Origin: CAYVBE01 sp964572825
GTDB lineage: Bacteria; Planctomycetota; Brocadiia; SM23-32
DNA: 64,000 bases
Direction: 5' to 3'
Assembly: GCA_964572825.1 (NCBI GenBank)
Contig: CAZNGS010000003.1
Coordinates: 46,916 to 110,915, forward strand
A program made the position numbers and the translations under genes. This document shows positions 25,130-34,137 of this stretch, piece after piece (the stretch's first letter is position 1; each line of letters opens with the position of its first letter). Below the pieces are notes generated by a model, which was not told the DNA's origin, did not search any database, and saw only the letters and a list, made by a program, of their open reading frames with translations.

Positions 25130-26097
25130 AATCCTCCCACGACGGAAAGCTCAGCAAAGACGAGGTGGACGCCCTTCTGGCGGCCACCCGGCAACAGGAG
25201 GGCCCCCCTGGAGAGGCCGAACCGGCGCGACGTGTGCATGGCTACGACTTCAAGCAGCCCAGCCGCTTCAGCAAGGCGCAGCTCGAGGCACTGCGGCGCA
25301 TAAACAGCGGTCTGGCCCAGAATGCCACCACACATGCCTCCCGCCTGCTGCGCAGCAACGTCCGCACCCAACTGGTCAGCATGGACCAGATGAAGTGGGA
25401 GAACCTGGTGGACGAGGTGGGGCAGAGCGTCGTCGGGTTCGTCTTCCTGATGGACGAACTGGGCTACCGCGGCATGGTGATGATCGAGGCGGCATTCGCG
25501 GCCGCCGCCCTGGACCGGATGATGGGCGGCCAGGCGGACAGCCAGGAAGACGCCGACATCGAGTTTACGGACCTGGACGTCGCCGTCTTGAGCCGTTTCG
25601 CGCAGGCCTTCGTCAACCCACTGCCCGAACTGTGGGAGGAGATCGGCCAGTTCCAGGTGGAGCTGGGCTCCTTCGTGCAGGACTTGCAAACGCTGGACTC
25701 CTTTCCTCCCGCCGAGGACTTCGTGCAGTTCTCCTTCCTCATGCACAGCACCGTGGGCTCCGGCCAGATCAGCCTGGCCGTGCCGTTCGAGGCCGTGCGC
25801 TCCCTGCCCCCCGAGGCCGACGAGATGGAGGGGGCCCTGGCCGGCGCCACCGATGAGGACACCGACACGGCCCTGCGCCAGAACCTGCAGCGGACGACCG
25901 TGGAGCTGACGGTGCTGCTGGGCACGGCCGACGTTCGGGTGGGCAGGCTCGTGCGGATGGAGCCCGGGGATGTGGTGGTGCTGGACTCCCGCGTGGGGGA
26001 GCCACTTCCCGTGAAGATCAACGACAGGGTCAAATTCCGCGGATATCCCGGTCTCTCCGACGGATATCTGGCCGTGAAACTCTTGACAGAGGATTGA
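25126..26097 (+). CDS. fliM: FliM, motor switch protein
   Basis: The 323-residue protein begins with the CheY-binding region (KLSKDEVDALLAATRQQ), followed by the FliM middle domain (LRRINSGLAQNATTHASRLL) and a C-terminal SpoA domain (LLGTADVRVGRLVRMEPGDV). FliM receives phospho-CheY and changes rotation. No che gene lies in this window, so the chemotaxis genes must be elsewhere. fliN follows after 6 bp. Confidence 0.94.
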   Translation: MKSSHDGKLSKDEVDALLAATRQQEGPPGEAEPARRVHGYDFKQPSRFSKAQLEALRRINSGLAQNATTHASRLLRSNVRTQLVSMDQMKWENLVDEVGQSVVGFVFLMDELGYRGMVMIEAAFAAAALDRMMGGQADSQEDADIEFTDLDVAVLSRFAQAFVNPLPELWEEIGQFQVELGSFVQDLQTLDSFPPAEDFVQFSFLMHSTVGSGQISLAVPFEAVRSLPPEADEMEGALAGATDEDTDTALRQNLQRTTVELTVLLGTADVRVGRLVRMEPGDVVVLDSRVGEPLPVKINDRVKFRGYPGLSDGYLAVKLLTED

Positions 26098-26103
26098 CAG
26101 ACA

Positions 26104-26487
26104 ATGGCGGAAGAAGACACGCAGCACCCCGAGCCGAGCGAAAGTGAGCAGAAAACCGAGGCCCGGCCGGCGCAGTTCAGCGAGCTGGACGAGGAGAACG
26201 CCGGCGGGGGCCTCAGCCTCGAGCTGGTGCTGGACATCTCCATGCCCGTCACGGTGGAGCTGGGCAGGGCCAGCATGACCGTGCAGGAGCTGCTCCAGCT
26301 CGGTCCCGGCTCCGTGGTGGAGCTGGACAAGTCCGCCGGCGAACCGGCCGACCTGTTCGTGCGTGACGTGCGTTTCGCGCGGGGGGAGGTCGTGGTGGTG
26401 GACAACAACTTCGGGCTGCGCATCACCGAGGTCGTGAACCGGCAGGGCCGCCTCCGTGAGCTGGGGAAGGCGGGACGCGAAGGTTGA
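26104..26487 (+). CDS. fliN: FliN, motor switch protein
   Basis: The 127-residue protein has a short acidic N-terminal extension and a complete SpoA domain (LVLDISMPVTVELGRASMTV, QELLQLGPGSVVELDKSAGE, NNFGLRITEVVNRQGRLREL). It forms the lower C ring with FliM and binds FliH. It is the last gene of the flgB-fliN run; a 339-bp gap follows before fliO. Confidence 0.94.
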   Translation: MAEEDTQHPEPSESEQKTEARPAQFSELDEENAGGGLSLELVLDISMPVTVELGRASMTVQELLQLGPGSVVELDKSAGEPADLFVRDVRFARGEVVVVDNNFGLRITEVVNRQGRLRELGKAGREG

Positions 26488-26592
26488 CAAAACGAACGAA
26501 CGTTGAGAAAAGCCACGTCCCCTTCCCACCGCCACCGTGGCGGCCGACCGGCGCCGCGCGGGCTTTCTCCCACATCCCGCCCGAGTGCCATC
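26488..26592. other. Non-coding stretch after fliN with hairpins
   Basis: No gene is visible. GAGAAAAGCC near 26503 and GGCTTTCTC near 26568 can pair around a CCGCCA-ccg-TGGCGG hairpin, giving a branched structure that may end the fliN transcript, although no terminal T-run is present. Confidence 0.35.
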
Positions 26593-26705
26593 TGGCAGCC
26601 CGTTGAAGAACATCTCGTCCGTGAGGCGAGGACGCCTGACCTGCCCATTTTTGGGTAGCTCCGGCGTCTCGCCGGAGCAGAATGAACTTGTTCAACGGAT
26701 TGCCA
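26593..26705. repeat. MITE-like imperfect palindrome between fliN and fliO
   Basis: The ends TGGCAGCCCGTTGAAGAAC and, on the other strand, TGGCAATCCGTTGAACAAG match at 15 of 19 positions as terminal inverted repeats. The symmetry continues inwards (GGCGAGGACGCC against GGCGAGACGCC) to a CCCA-TTTT-TGGG centre. The right arm also holds a perfect hairpin, GCTCCGGCG-tct-CGCCGGAGC (26658-26678). There is no coding capacity. This is the form of a miniature inverted-repeat element; no target duplication was identified and no second copy was seen in the window. Confidence 0.65.
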
Positions 26706-26765
26706 GGCACCTGCTTGAAGTCCCATCCTTTTCGACACAGCCTTTCGCCGAAATCCATCCGCGAG

Positions 26766-26781
26766 TGGCACGCCCATTGCG
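26766..26781 (+). promoter_or_regulatory. Sigma-54 promoter of the fliO operon
   Basis: TGGCAC-GCCCA-TTGCG matches the -24/-12 consensus except at the last base. The predicted start near 26792 gives a leader of about 35 nt with GGAAGGTGG before the fliO ATG at 26827. TTTCGCCGAAA lies only about 13 bp upstream, and the MITE-like palindrome ends 60 bp upstream. Confidence 0.85.
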
Positions 26782-26826
26782 CCCACGTTGCACGGCAAGA
26801 CTCCGTATGCTTTGGAAGGTGGCCAC

Positions 26827-27300
26827 ATGCATCCGGCGCGAAAGGCGAACTGCTGGCTGGCACTGGCGGCCGTGCTGCTTCTCGCCCCGTCCGTTCAGGC
26901 GGCGGGCGAGGCCCGGGTGGAGGAGGCCCCCCCTCCTATCTGGGGGTCTGACGGCGCCGAGGTGGAGATTCCCTGGATACGCGTGATCGGCGCCACCGGC
27001 TTCGTGGTGGGGCTGACCTGCCTGGGCGTCTACGCGGTCAAGAAGCTCGACCGCAAGGGGCTGCTGCGCAAGGGTCAGTACATGGACCTGCTGGAGGCCA
27101 GGATGGTGGGCCGGAAGCTGCAGCTCTACCTGGTGCGGGTGGGGGACCGCGTGGTCATGCTGGCCTCCACCGGCGACAACGTGAGCCGGGTGGCAGAGTT
27201 CGCCCACGAGGAGCTGCCCGGGCCCGAAACCGCCGATGAGACGGCCGAGCCGGCCGGGTTCAAGTCGATGTTCACCAGGCTTCTGGGAGCGCGGCAGTGA
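26827..27300 (+). CDS. fliO: FliO, export-gate assembly protein
   Basis: The 157-residue protein has an N-terminal signal-like helix (CWLALAAVLLLAPSVQAAG), a second membrane helix (about 52-72) and the FliO cytoplasmic domain (LLEARMVGRKLQLYLVRVGD). FliO helps FliP assemble. The ATG at 26827 was chosen because it follows GGAAGGTGG and the sigma-54 start near 26792; an in-frame TTG at 26788 would precede the transcription start. It overlaps fliP by 4 bp. Confidence 0.86.
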   Translation: MHPARKANCWLALAAVLLLAPSVQAAGEARVEEAPPPIWGSDGAEVEIPWIRVIGATGFVVGLTCLGVYAVKKLDRKGLLRKGQYMDLLEARMVGRKLQLYLVRVGDRVVMLASTGDNVSRVAEFAHEELPGPETADETAEPAGFKSMFTRLLGARQ

Positions 27301-28076
27301 AACTCAAGATCGCATGCATGGTTCTGCTGGCCGTCTCGGCGCTGGGGGCGCCGGCCGCGCGGGCCGAGCCCCGGGACAATCCCATGCCTCGCCTCTCGGA
27401 ACTGAGCGGTCTGGTCAAGCGGATCGACCAGGAGTCCACTGACACGCTGGCCACGCCCATCAAGATCCTGCTGCTGCTGACCCTGCTCAGCGTGATCCCG
27501 GCCGCCCTGATGCTGACCACGTCTTTCACCCGCATCGTGATCGTGCTGGCCTTCATCCGCCGCGCCCTCACCACCCGCAACATCCCGCCCAACCAGGTGA
27601 TTGTCGGGCTGGCGCTGTTCATGTCGCTGTTTGTCATGGCCCCCACCATGGGGCAGATCAACGCGCAGGCCATCCAGCCCTACCTGTCCGGCAGCATGGG
27701 CGCCGAGGAGGCCCTGGAGGAGGGGATCCAGCCGCTCAGGGAGTTCATGTTCCAGCAGACCAGGGACTCGGACCTGGCGCTGTTTCTGAGGATGGCGGAG
27801 ATCGAGCAGCCCGAGACCAGAGACGAGGTGCCCACGTACGCCCTGGTGCCGGCCTTCGTGATCAGCGAGCTGAAGCGGGCCTTCGAGCTGGGATTCGTTC
27901 TGTTCCTCCCCTTCCTGGTGGTGGACCTGGTGGTGGCCTCCGTGCTGCTGTCGATGGGGATGATCATGCTGCCGCCCGTGATGATATCGGCGCCCCTGAA
28001 GATACTGCTTTTCGTGCTGGTGGACGGATGGCACCTGATCGCGGAGTCTCTGGTGTTCAGCTTCGGGGTGATTTAG
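27297..28076 (+). CDS. fliP: FliP, export-gate core protein
   Basis: The 259-residue membrane protein, started from GTG, has a cleavable-type signal (MKLKIACMVLLAVSALGAPA) and the FliP core: LLTLLSVIPAALMLTTSFTR, IVIVLAFIRRALTTRNIPPN and FVIGE-type helix FVISELKRAFELGFVLFLPF. FliP, FliQ and FliR form the helical export gate. Length is normal. Confidence 0.96.
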   Translation: MKLKIACMVLLAVSALGAPAARAEPRDNPMPRLSELSGLVKRIDQESTDTLATPIKILLLLTLLSVIPAALMLTTSFTRIVIVLAFIRRALTTRNIPPNQVIVGLALFMSLFVMAPTMGQINAQAIQPYLSGSMGAEEALEEGIQPLREFMFQQTRDSDLALFLRMAEIEQPETRDEVPTYALVPAFVISELKRAFELGFVLFLPFLVVDLVVASVLLSMGMIMLPPVMISAPLKILLFVLVDGWHLIAESLVFSFGVI

Positions 28077-28078
28077 CG

Positions 28079-28348
28079 ATGACACAGCAGATGGTGATAT
28101 TCCTGGCCCGCAAGATGCTCATCACGGGTCTGATGGTCGTCGGCCCGCTGTTGCTTGCGGGGCTGACGGTGGGGCTGGCGGTGGCGGTGTTTCAGGCCGT
28201 CACTTCCATCCGCGAGATGACCCTGACGATGATCCCCAAGATCCTGGCCGTGGTCGGCATGCTGCTGTGGCTGCTGCCCTGGATGCTGCGCATGGTGGTC
28301 ACCTACACCACGAACGTGTTTCAGTGGATGCGATATTACGGGGCGTGA
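28079..28348 (+). CDS. fliQ: FliQ, export-gate protein
   Basis: The 89-residue protein has two membrane helices and the FliQ signature (LAVAVFQAVTSIREMTLTMI, PKILAVVGMLL). The ATG at 28079 immediately follows the fliP stop. It packs around FliP in the export gate. fliR follows after 3 bp. Confidence 0.95.
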   Translation: MTQQMVIFLARKMLITGLMVVGPLLLAGLTVGLAVAVFQAVTSIREMTLTMIPKILAVVGMLLWLLPWMLRMVVTYTTNVFQWMRYYGA

Positions 28349-28351
28349 GGG

Positions 28352-29113
28352 ATGACGCTGGACGGGCTGATGGCATTCTTCCTGGTTCTGCTGAGGGTGG
28401 GATGCATATTCGTGTTTCTGCCCTTTCTGGGGGAGGGCAAGGCGCCGCGCGCCCTGAAGGGACTCATCGTGCTGTTGCTCTCGGTGGTCATCTTCCCGGT
28501 CAGCGGGGCGAAGGCACCCTACCGGAGCTGGGAACCGACACAGTTCGTGGCGACCGTCGGGGCCGAGGTCCTGCTGGGCTGCCTTATGGGCTTCTGCGCC
28601 AGGGTGATCTTCTCCTCGCTCCGGATCGCGGGCGAGCTGGTGGGCCGGCAGATGGGAATGGCTCTCGCCATCACGGCGGACCCCGTCAGCGGAGTGGAGG
28701 CCACGCCCATCGGGAATTTCTGTGAACTGGTGGGTGTGCTGGTCCTGTTCAGCATGGGCGGGCATCACCTCATGCTGGCCGCGCTGAAGAACAGCTTCGA
28801 GCAGTGGCCGCTGGGGCGTTTCCTTTCGGCCGAATTCGTCCGGGAGGTGAGCGTGGAAGCCGCGGGACACTGCTTCGTGATGGCGCTGCAGATTGCCGCG
28901 CCGCTGCTGCTGCTCACGTTCGTTGTCAGCCTGGTCATGGCGGTCATGGCCCGCCTGGTGCCGGAGGTGAACATACTGATCGTCGGCTTCCCCCTGCGGA
29001 TCGGCGTGGGGCTGATCGGGCTGACCCTGTTCGTGCCCCTGCTGGTGCGCTGCGCCGGCGACGTGTCCCGCGCGATGGTCCACTTCCTGTGGGGAGTTTC
29101 CGGCGGAGGATAG
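28352..29113 (+). CDS. fliR: FliR, export-gate protein
   Basis: The 253-residue protein has six or seven membrane helices and FliR landmarks (FFLVLLRVGCIFVFLPFLGE, RIAGELVGRQMGMALAITAD, VNILIVGFPLRIGVGLIGLT). It completes the FliP5-FliQ4-FliR1 gate and precedes flhB as in most flagellar clusters. Confidence 0.95.
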   Translation: MTLDGLMAFFLVLLRVGCIFVFLPFLGEGKAPRALKGLIVLLLSVVIFPVSGAKAPYRSWEPTQFVATVGAEVLLGCLMGFCARVIFSSLRIAGELVGRQMGMALAITADPVSGVEATPIGNFCELVGVLVLFSMGGHHLMLAALKNSFEQWPLGRFLSAEFVREVSVEAAGHCFVMALQIAAPLLLLTFVVSLVMAVMARLVPEVNILIVGFPLRIGVGLIGLTLFVPLLVRCAGDVSRAMVHFLWGVSGGG

Positions 29114-29133
29114 CCTGAGAAAGGGAGTCAAGA

Positions 29134-30198
29134 TTGCCGCCGACTGCCGAGCAAAAGACGGAAAAACCCACGCAGCGCAAGCGCCGACGAGCCCGTCGCG
29201 AAGGGCAGGTGGCGCAGAGCAACGAGGTCAACAACGCCTTCGTGCTGCTGGCGGGCCTCGGCGCGCTGGCGCTCTTCGGCGGGTATTCTTTCCGCTGCAT
29301 GGCGGCCTGGGCCGCAAGCCGTCTGGGGAACCTGGGCGGCCTGGAGGTGACCCCGGCCGGCGTGGCGAACGTGGTGTCCGACACCGTGGGCGTGCTGGTC
29401 AGGGCCTCCCTGCCCGTCATGGTGCTGGTCGGGGCCGTGGGCCTGTTGTGCAGCATGCTCCAGACGGGCCTGCTGGTGGTGCCCAAGAAGATTGCCCCCA
29501 ACCTGCGGGCCATCGACCCCATCAGGGGGCTGAAGAACATCTTCTCGCTCTCCGCCGTGATGCGGCTGGTGGTGGCGGCAATCAAGTTCGTGGTCATCGG
29601 CCTGATCACCTACTTCGTGCTCAGGGGTCGCCTGGGCTGGTTCGCCGGGCTGGTGGCCCGCAGCCCCTGGGGCATCCTGGACCTGAGCCGGCGGCTCTGC
29701 TTTCTGATCCTGGCACGGGTGGCCATCGCCATGCTGGCCGTGGCAATCCTGGACTATGCCTTCCAGCGCTGGCGTCACCAGAAAGAGCTCATGATGACCA
29801 AGCAGGAGCTGAAAGAGGAGCGCAAGCGCGACGAAGGCGACCCGGAGATAAAGGGGCGGCAGGAGATGATGCGCCGCGCGATCGCCCGCCAGCGCATGAT
29901 GCAGGCCGTGCCCCGGGCGGACGTAGTTGTCACCAACCCCACGCACCTGGCGGTGGCCCTGCGGTGGGATGAGGAGCAGATGAGCGCCCCCACCGTCGTG
30001 GCCAAGGGCCAGGACCTGCTGGCGGAGAGGATCAAGACGGTGGCCCGGGACAGCAAGGTGCCCGTGGTGGAGCGCAAAGAGCTGGCGCAGGCGCTCTACG
30101 CCGCCGTCGAGGTGGGCAGCGAGATACCGGAGAAGCTCTACTACGCGGTCGCGGAAGTGCTGGCCTTCGTGCTGAGGAAAAAGGGAAGGACGGCGTAG
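29134..30198 (+). CDS. flhB: FlhB, export specificity switch
   Basis: The 354-residue protein starts from TTG after AAAGGGAG. It has four membrane helices and a cytoplasmic domain with the self-cleavage motif NPTH (268-271, in VVVTNPTHLAVALRWDEEQM). Cleavage and contact with FliK switch export from hook to filament proteins. The N-terminus (EKPTQRKRRRARREGQVAQS) is typical. Confidence 0.96.
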   Translation: MPPTAEQKTEKPTQRKRRRARREGQVAQSNEVNNAFVLLAGLGALALFGGYSFRCMAAWAASRLGNLGGLEVTPAGVANVVSDTVGVLVRASLPVMVLVGAVGLLCSMLQTGLLVVPKKIAPNLRAIDPIRGLKNIFSLSAVMRLVVAAIKFVVIGLITYFVLRGRLGWFAGLVARSPWGILDLSRRLCFLILARVAIAMLAVAILDYAFQRWRHQKELMMTKQELKEERKRDEGDPEIKGRQEMMRRAIARQRMMQAVPRADVVVTNPTHLAVALRWDEEQMSAPTVVAKGQDLLAERIKTVARDSKVPVVERKELAQALYAAVEVGSEIPEKLYYAVAEVLAFVLRKKGRTA

Positions 30199-30201
30199 CC
30201 C

Positions 30202-32337
30202 ATGGCCAAGTCCAGCAAAGCAGGCTCGTTTTTGGCCCGCCACGGGGACGTCGTGCTGGCCCTGGGCGTGATGGGCATCCTGCTGGCCATCATCGTCCCC
30301 CTGCCCACCCCCGTGCTGGACGTGCTGCTGGCGTGCAACTTCGCCTACGTGCTGCTGCTGCTCATGGTGGTGCTGAACCTGAACAGCCCCCTGGAGCTGT
30401 CCACCTTCCCATCCATTCTCCTGATCGGCACGCTGTTCCGGCTGGCCCTCAACGTGGCATCCACCCGCCTGATCCTCCTGCAGGCCTTCGCGGGCCGGGT
30501 CATCGAGTCGTTCGGCCAGTTCGTGGTCGGCGGGGAGATGGTCGTCGGCCTGGTCATATTCCTGATCATCATCGTCATACAGTTCATCGTCATCACCAAG
30601 GGAGCCGAACGCATCTCCGAGGTGGCCGCCCGGTTCAACCTGGACGCCATGCCCGGCAAGCAGATGAGCATAGACGCGGACCTGAGCGCCGGACTCATTG
30701 ACGAGCACGAGGCCCGCCAGAGGCGAGAGCGCATCGTGCGGGAGGCGGACTTCTACGGCGCCATGGACGGCGCCAGCAAATACGTGCGCGGGGACGCCAT
30801 CGCCGGCATCGTCATCGTGTTCATCAATATCATAGGCGGCATCATCATCGGGCTGACCAAGAACATGACCGTGGGCGAAGCCATCGAGACCTATGCCCTG
30901 TTGACCGTGGGCGACGGCCTGGTCAGCCAGATTCCCGCCGTCATGATGGCCACTTCGGCCGGCATCCTGATCACCAAGTCTTCCAGCGAGGTGGCCCTCA
31001 GCCGGGAGCTGGGCCTGCAGGTCTTCGCCAATGCGCGGGCCATCGGGATCGCCTCGGCCATCATGTTCGGTTTCATGCTCATTCCGGGTCTGCCCTTTCT
31101 GCCCTTCCTGGTGCTCGGGGTCTTCCTGCTGGGAGCGGCGCTGGCCCTGCGACGGGCGCGGCGCGGCCGGGCCGAGCCGGACCCGGACGCCCGGGAAGCG
31201 CAGGAAGACCAGCCCGGCGAGGAGGAGATCATCCACGGCCTGCTGGAGCCCGACCGGGTGGCCATCGAGGTGGGCTACAACCTGATCCAGCTCATCGACC
31301 CGCAGCGGGGCGGCACGCTGCTGGACCGCATCAAGTCCCTGCGCAAGAAATTCGCCCGCGAGCTGGGCATCGTCGTGCCCAAGATACGCATACTGGACAA
31401 CGTGGAGCTGGAGACCAACCAGTACGTCATCAAGCTGTCCGGCCACAAGGTGGCGGAGGGCGAGTTGCACCCGGGCTGGCTGATGGCCATGAAGCCGGAC
31501 GGGGAGCCGGACATAAACGGCATCCGCACCACGGAGCCCTCCTTCGGGCTGCCCGTGGTCTGGATCGCCCGCAGCGAGAAGGAGGCCGCCCAGTCACAGG
31601 GCTACACCGTCGTGGACCCGGAGACCGTCTTCATCACCCACCTGTCGGAGGTGCTGCGGCGGCACGCGGACGAACTGCTCAACCGCCAGGACGTCCAGCG
31701 GCTCGTCGAAAACGTGGAAAAGGAAAACTCCGCCATCGTCGAAGAGCTGATCCCGGACGTGCTCTCGCTGGGACAGGTACAGCAGGTGCTGGAGAACCTG
31801 CTGGCCGAAGGCATACCCGTAAACAACCTGGCGGGGATCCTGGAGAAGCTGGGCAATTACGCCCCCCAGGTCAAGGACCTGACCATGCTGACCGAACTGG
31901 TGCGCAAGAGCATGGCCCGCGCCATCTCCAACAAGTTCGCCGACCGGGAGGGCCGCATGAATGTCCTCTCGCTCGACCCCCACCTGGAGGAGGAGGTCCG
32001 GGACGCCCTCGAAAGGACCGACGGGGAAGTGCGGCTCAACCTGCCACCGGCCCGCATACGCCAGATCATATCCAGCATATCCGAGCAGACACGCGCCGCC
32101 TTCAAGGTGGGAACCGAAACGGTCATCCTCACCGACGCACAGATCAGGCCCTACGTGCACAGCATCGTCAGCCGGGTCTTCCCCGACATGGCCGTCGTCT
32201 CCTATGACGAGATAGCCGGCGAGGTCGAGGTCAACAACGTCGGCGTCATATCCCTGCAGAAGCGGGAAACCTCCTTTGCGGGGGCGCAGGTCGAATCCAG
32301 CGAAGGTCTCTCTGAGGAAGGTGGAAGCACACAGTGA
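30202..32337 (+). CDS. flhA: FlhA, export-gate protein
   Basis: The 711-residue protein has an eight-helix membrane part (about 15-325), the conserved loop FNLDAMPGKQMSIDADLSAG and a cytoplasmic domain from about residue 345 that docks chaperone-substrate complexes. Motifs and length match FlhA. It overlaps flhG by 4 bp, and there is no flhF between them as many other clusters have. Confidence 0.97.
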   Translation: MAKSSKAGSFLARHGDVVLALGVMGILLAIIVPLPTPVLDVLLACNFAYVLLLLMVVLNLNSPLELSTFPSILLIGTLFRLALNVASTRLILLQAFAGRVIESFGQFVVGGEMVVGLVIFLIIIVIQFIVITKGAERISEVAARFNLDAMPGKQMSIDADLSAGLIDEHEARQRRERIVREADFYGAMDGASKYVRGDAIAGIVIVFINIIGGIIIGLTKNMTVGEAIETYALLTVGDGLVSQIPAVMMATSAGILITKSSSEVALSRELGLQVFANARAIGIASAIMFGFMLIPGLPFLPFLVLGVFLLGAALALRRARRGRAEPDPDAREAQEDQPGEEEIIHGLLEPDRVAIEVGYNLIQLIDPQRGGTLLDRIKSLRKKFARELGIVVPKIRILDNVELETNQYVIKLSGHKVAEGELHPGWLMAMKPDGEPDINGIRTTEPSFGLPVVWIARSEKEAAQSQGYTVVDPETVFITHLSEVLRRHADELLNRQDVQRLVENVEKENSAIVEELIPDVLSLGQVQQVLENLLAEGIPVNNLAGILEKLGNYAPQVKDLTMLTELVRKSMARAISNKFADREGRMNVLSLDPHLEEEVRDALERTDGEVRLNLPPARIRQIISSISEQTRAAFKVGTETVILTDAQIRPYVHSIVSRVFPDMAVVSYDEIAGEVEVNNVGVISLQKRETSFAGAQVESSEGLSEEGGSTQ

Positions 32338-33158
32338 ATTCCGAGCAGAACAGACCCCGGATCATCGCCGTCACCAGCGGCAAGGGGGGCGTGGGCAAGA
32401 CGAACGTGGCGCTGAATCTGGCCATTTCGCTCCGGGTGCTGGGGGGGAAGGTCCTCCTGCTGGACGCGGACATGAGCATGGGTAACGTGGACGTCCTTCT
32501 GGGGCTGAACCTGCAGCGTGACCTGCGCGACCTGCTGCTGGGGGACGCCTCCCTGGCCCAGGTGGTTGCCGACGGCCCGCGGGGCATCAAGATACTGCCG
32601 GGGGCATCCGGCGTTGAGGAGCTGGCCAACCTGGACGACCGCCGCATGCAGGAGTTCCTGCGCAAGCTCGAGGCGTTCTGCGCCGAAATGGACTACCTGG
32701 TGGTGGACACCGCCACGGGCATCTCCGCCGGCGTCATCAACTGCCTGCTGGCGGCCGACGAGATCGTGCTGGTGACCAACACCGAGCCCACGGCCCTGAC
32801 CGACGCCTACGCGCTTCTGAAGGTATACGGCAGGCGGGCCGGGGAGGACGCGGGAAAGGTCTTCATCATCATGAACCAGATCGGCAGCAAGGAGGAGGCC
32901 ATGGGAAGCTTCGACCGCCTGCGCGGCGCTGCCGAGAGGTTCCTGGGATGGGAGCCCGAATACCTGGGCTCCATCTCCTGGGACGATACCGTGAGCGTGG
33001 CCACCAAACAACAGGTGGATTTCCTCACGCATTACGCCTCCGCGCCCTGCAGCCAGGACATTCGCAAGCTGGCGGCCCGACTGGTGAGCGCGGGCCGGTC
33101 CGGCGGAGAGGGCGTGGGGCGATTCTTCCGGAAGATGATGGACCCCAGGGATGAATAG
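32334..33158 (+). CDS. flhG: FlhG (FleN/MinD-like ATPase), flagellar number control
   Basis: The 274-residue protein has the deviant Walker A motif of MinD-type ATPases (VTSGKGGVGKTNVALNLAI, about 12-30), a switch I/II region (LLLDADMSMGNVDVLLGLNL; YLVVDTATGISAGVINCLL) and no helicase or partition domain. FlhG limits flagellar number, usually opposing FlhF. flhF is missing from the window. It overlaps the next small gene by 8 bp. Confidence 0.92.
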   Translation: MNSEQNRPRIIAVTSGKGGVGKTNVALNLAISLRVLGGKVLLLDADMSMGNVDVLLGLNLQRDLRDLLLGDASLAQVVADGPRGIKILPGASGVEELANLDDRRMQEFLRKLEAFCAEMDYLVVDTATGISAGVINCLLAADEIVLVTNTEPTALTDAYALLKVYGRRAGEDAGKVFIIMNQIGSKEEAMGSFDRLRGAAERFLGWEPEYLGSISWDDTVSVATKQQVDFLTHYASAPCSQDIRKLAARLVSAGRSGGEGVGRFFRKMMDPRDE

Positions 33159-33372
33159 CCTGTCCGGTTACATTGCCACGCTGGGCGGCGTCGCAGTTTT
33201 CTGTGCCTCGGCGCTTCTGGGCCTGGTCCGCTCATGTCCACCCCTGGAGGTCCTGAAAAAGGCATTGATCTGTGCCGCCGCGTTCGCCTGTGTCGCCTGG
33301 GCGGCCGCGTGGCTGGCGGGCAGCGTCGCCCGTGACGCTGCGAACAGACAGGAAACGGACAACAGCAGTTAG
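33151..33372 (+). CDS. Small two-helix membrane protein between flhG and fliA
   Basis: The 73-residue protein has two membrane helices (about 7-26 and 39-56) separated by a short loop with a cysteine, and a polar tail. It overlaps flhG and is followed by fliA after 15 bp, so it belongs to the operon. I recognise no family. It could help place FlhG or FliA regulators at the membrane, but nothing in the sequence proves it. Confidence 0.6.
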   Translation: MNSLSGYIATLGGVAVFCASALLGLVRSCPPLEVLKKALICAAAFACVAWAAAWLAGSVARDAANRQETDNSS

Positions 33373-33387
33373 AGACGCCTGAGGGCC

Positions 33388-34137
33388 ATGACAAGCTCCC
33401 CGGAAGCAGCCTACAAAGAAGCCGACACCGAATCCGGCGAGATAAGAGGGTTGGTGCTGGATCACCTGCCCCTGGTTCACCGCCTGGCGGAGAGGCTGTC
33501 GGTGAGCCTGGGTGACGAGACGTGCCGGGAGGACCTCGTCGGCGCGGGCATGCTGGGCCTGGTGCAGGCCGCGCACCGGTTCGACAGATCGCTGGGCAAC
33601 CGGTTCACCACCTTCGCCTACCCTCGCGTGCGGGGAGCCATGGTGGACTTCCTGAGGCGCAATGACGTGCTCGGCAAATCGGCGCGGGAAAGGCTGCAGG
33701 AGCTCCGCCAGGTCATCGAGCAATTCCGTGCCAACCATGCCCGCAAACCCACCATGGCCGAACTGGCCGCCTGCACGGGGCTCGATGAAGAGGACGTCGT
33801 GCGGTCCCTGAGCTACGAGAAATGGGATTCCGTCAGTTCGCTCGAAGCGCAGGGGACCGGAAAAGACTCGCAGAGCTGTCTGGCGGAGCTGATCCCCGCC
33901 GACACCGGAACCCCCCTGAGTAAACTGGAGTGGGAGGAGCAGGTGGAACGGCTCAGCGCCGCCATAGAGGCCCTCCCCGAAAGAGAGAAACGCATCATTG
34001 TCCTCTACTACTATGAAGACCTCTATATGGCGGAAATGGCCGAGATAATGGGTATAAGCGAATCGAGGGTCTCCCAGTTGCACACGCGGGCCCTCTACAA
34101 CCTGACCCGTATCATGGAGGGCGGAGATGGCCGATGA
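33388..34137 (+). CDS. fliA: FliA, sigma-28 factor
   Basis: The 249-residue protein has sigma region 2 (LVGAGMLGLVQAAHRFDRSL, RFTTFAYPRVRGAMVDFLRR), region 3 (MAELAACTGLDEEDVVRSLS) and region 4 with its helix-turn-helix (MAEMAEIMGISESRVSQLHT). It directs RNA polymerase to late flagellar promoters, here fliC (4288) and probably flgM (5931). FlgM at 6038 is its likely antagonist. It overlaps the next gene by 11 bp. Confidence 0.96.
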   Translation: MTSSPEAAYKEADTESGEIRGLVLDHLPLVHRLAERLSVSLGDETCREDLVGAGMLGLVQAAHRFDRSLGNRFTTFAYPRVRGAMVDFLRRNDVLGKSARERLQELRQVIEQFRANHARKPTMAELAACTGLDEEDVVRSLSYEKWDSVSSLEAQGTGKDSQSCLAELIPADTGTPLSKLEWEEQVERLSAAIEALPEREKRIIVLYYYEDLYMAEMAEIMGISESRVSQLHTRALYNLTRIMEGGDGR

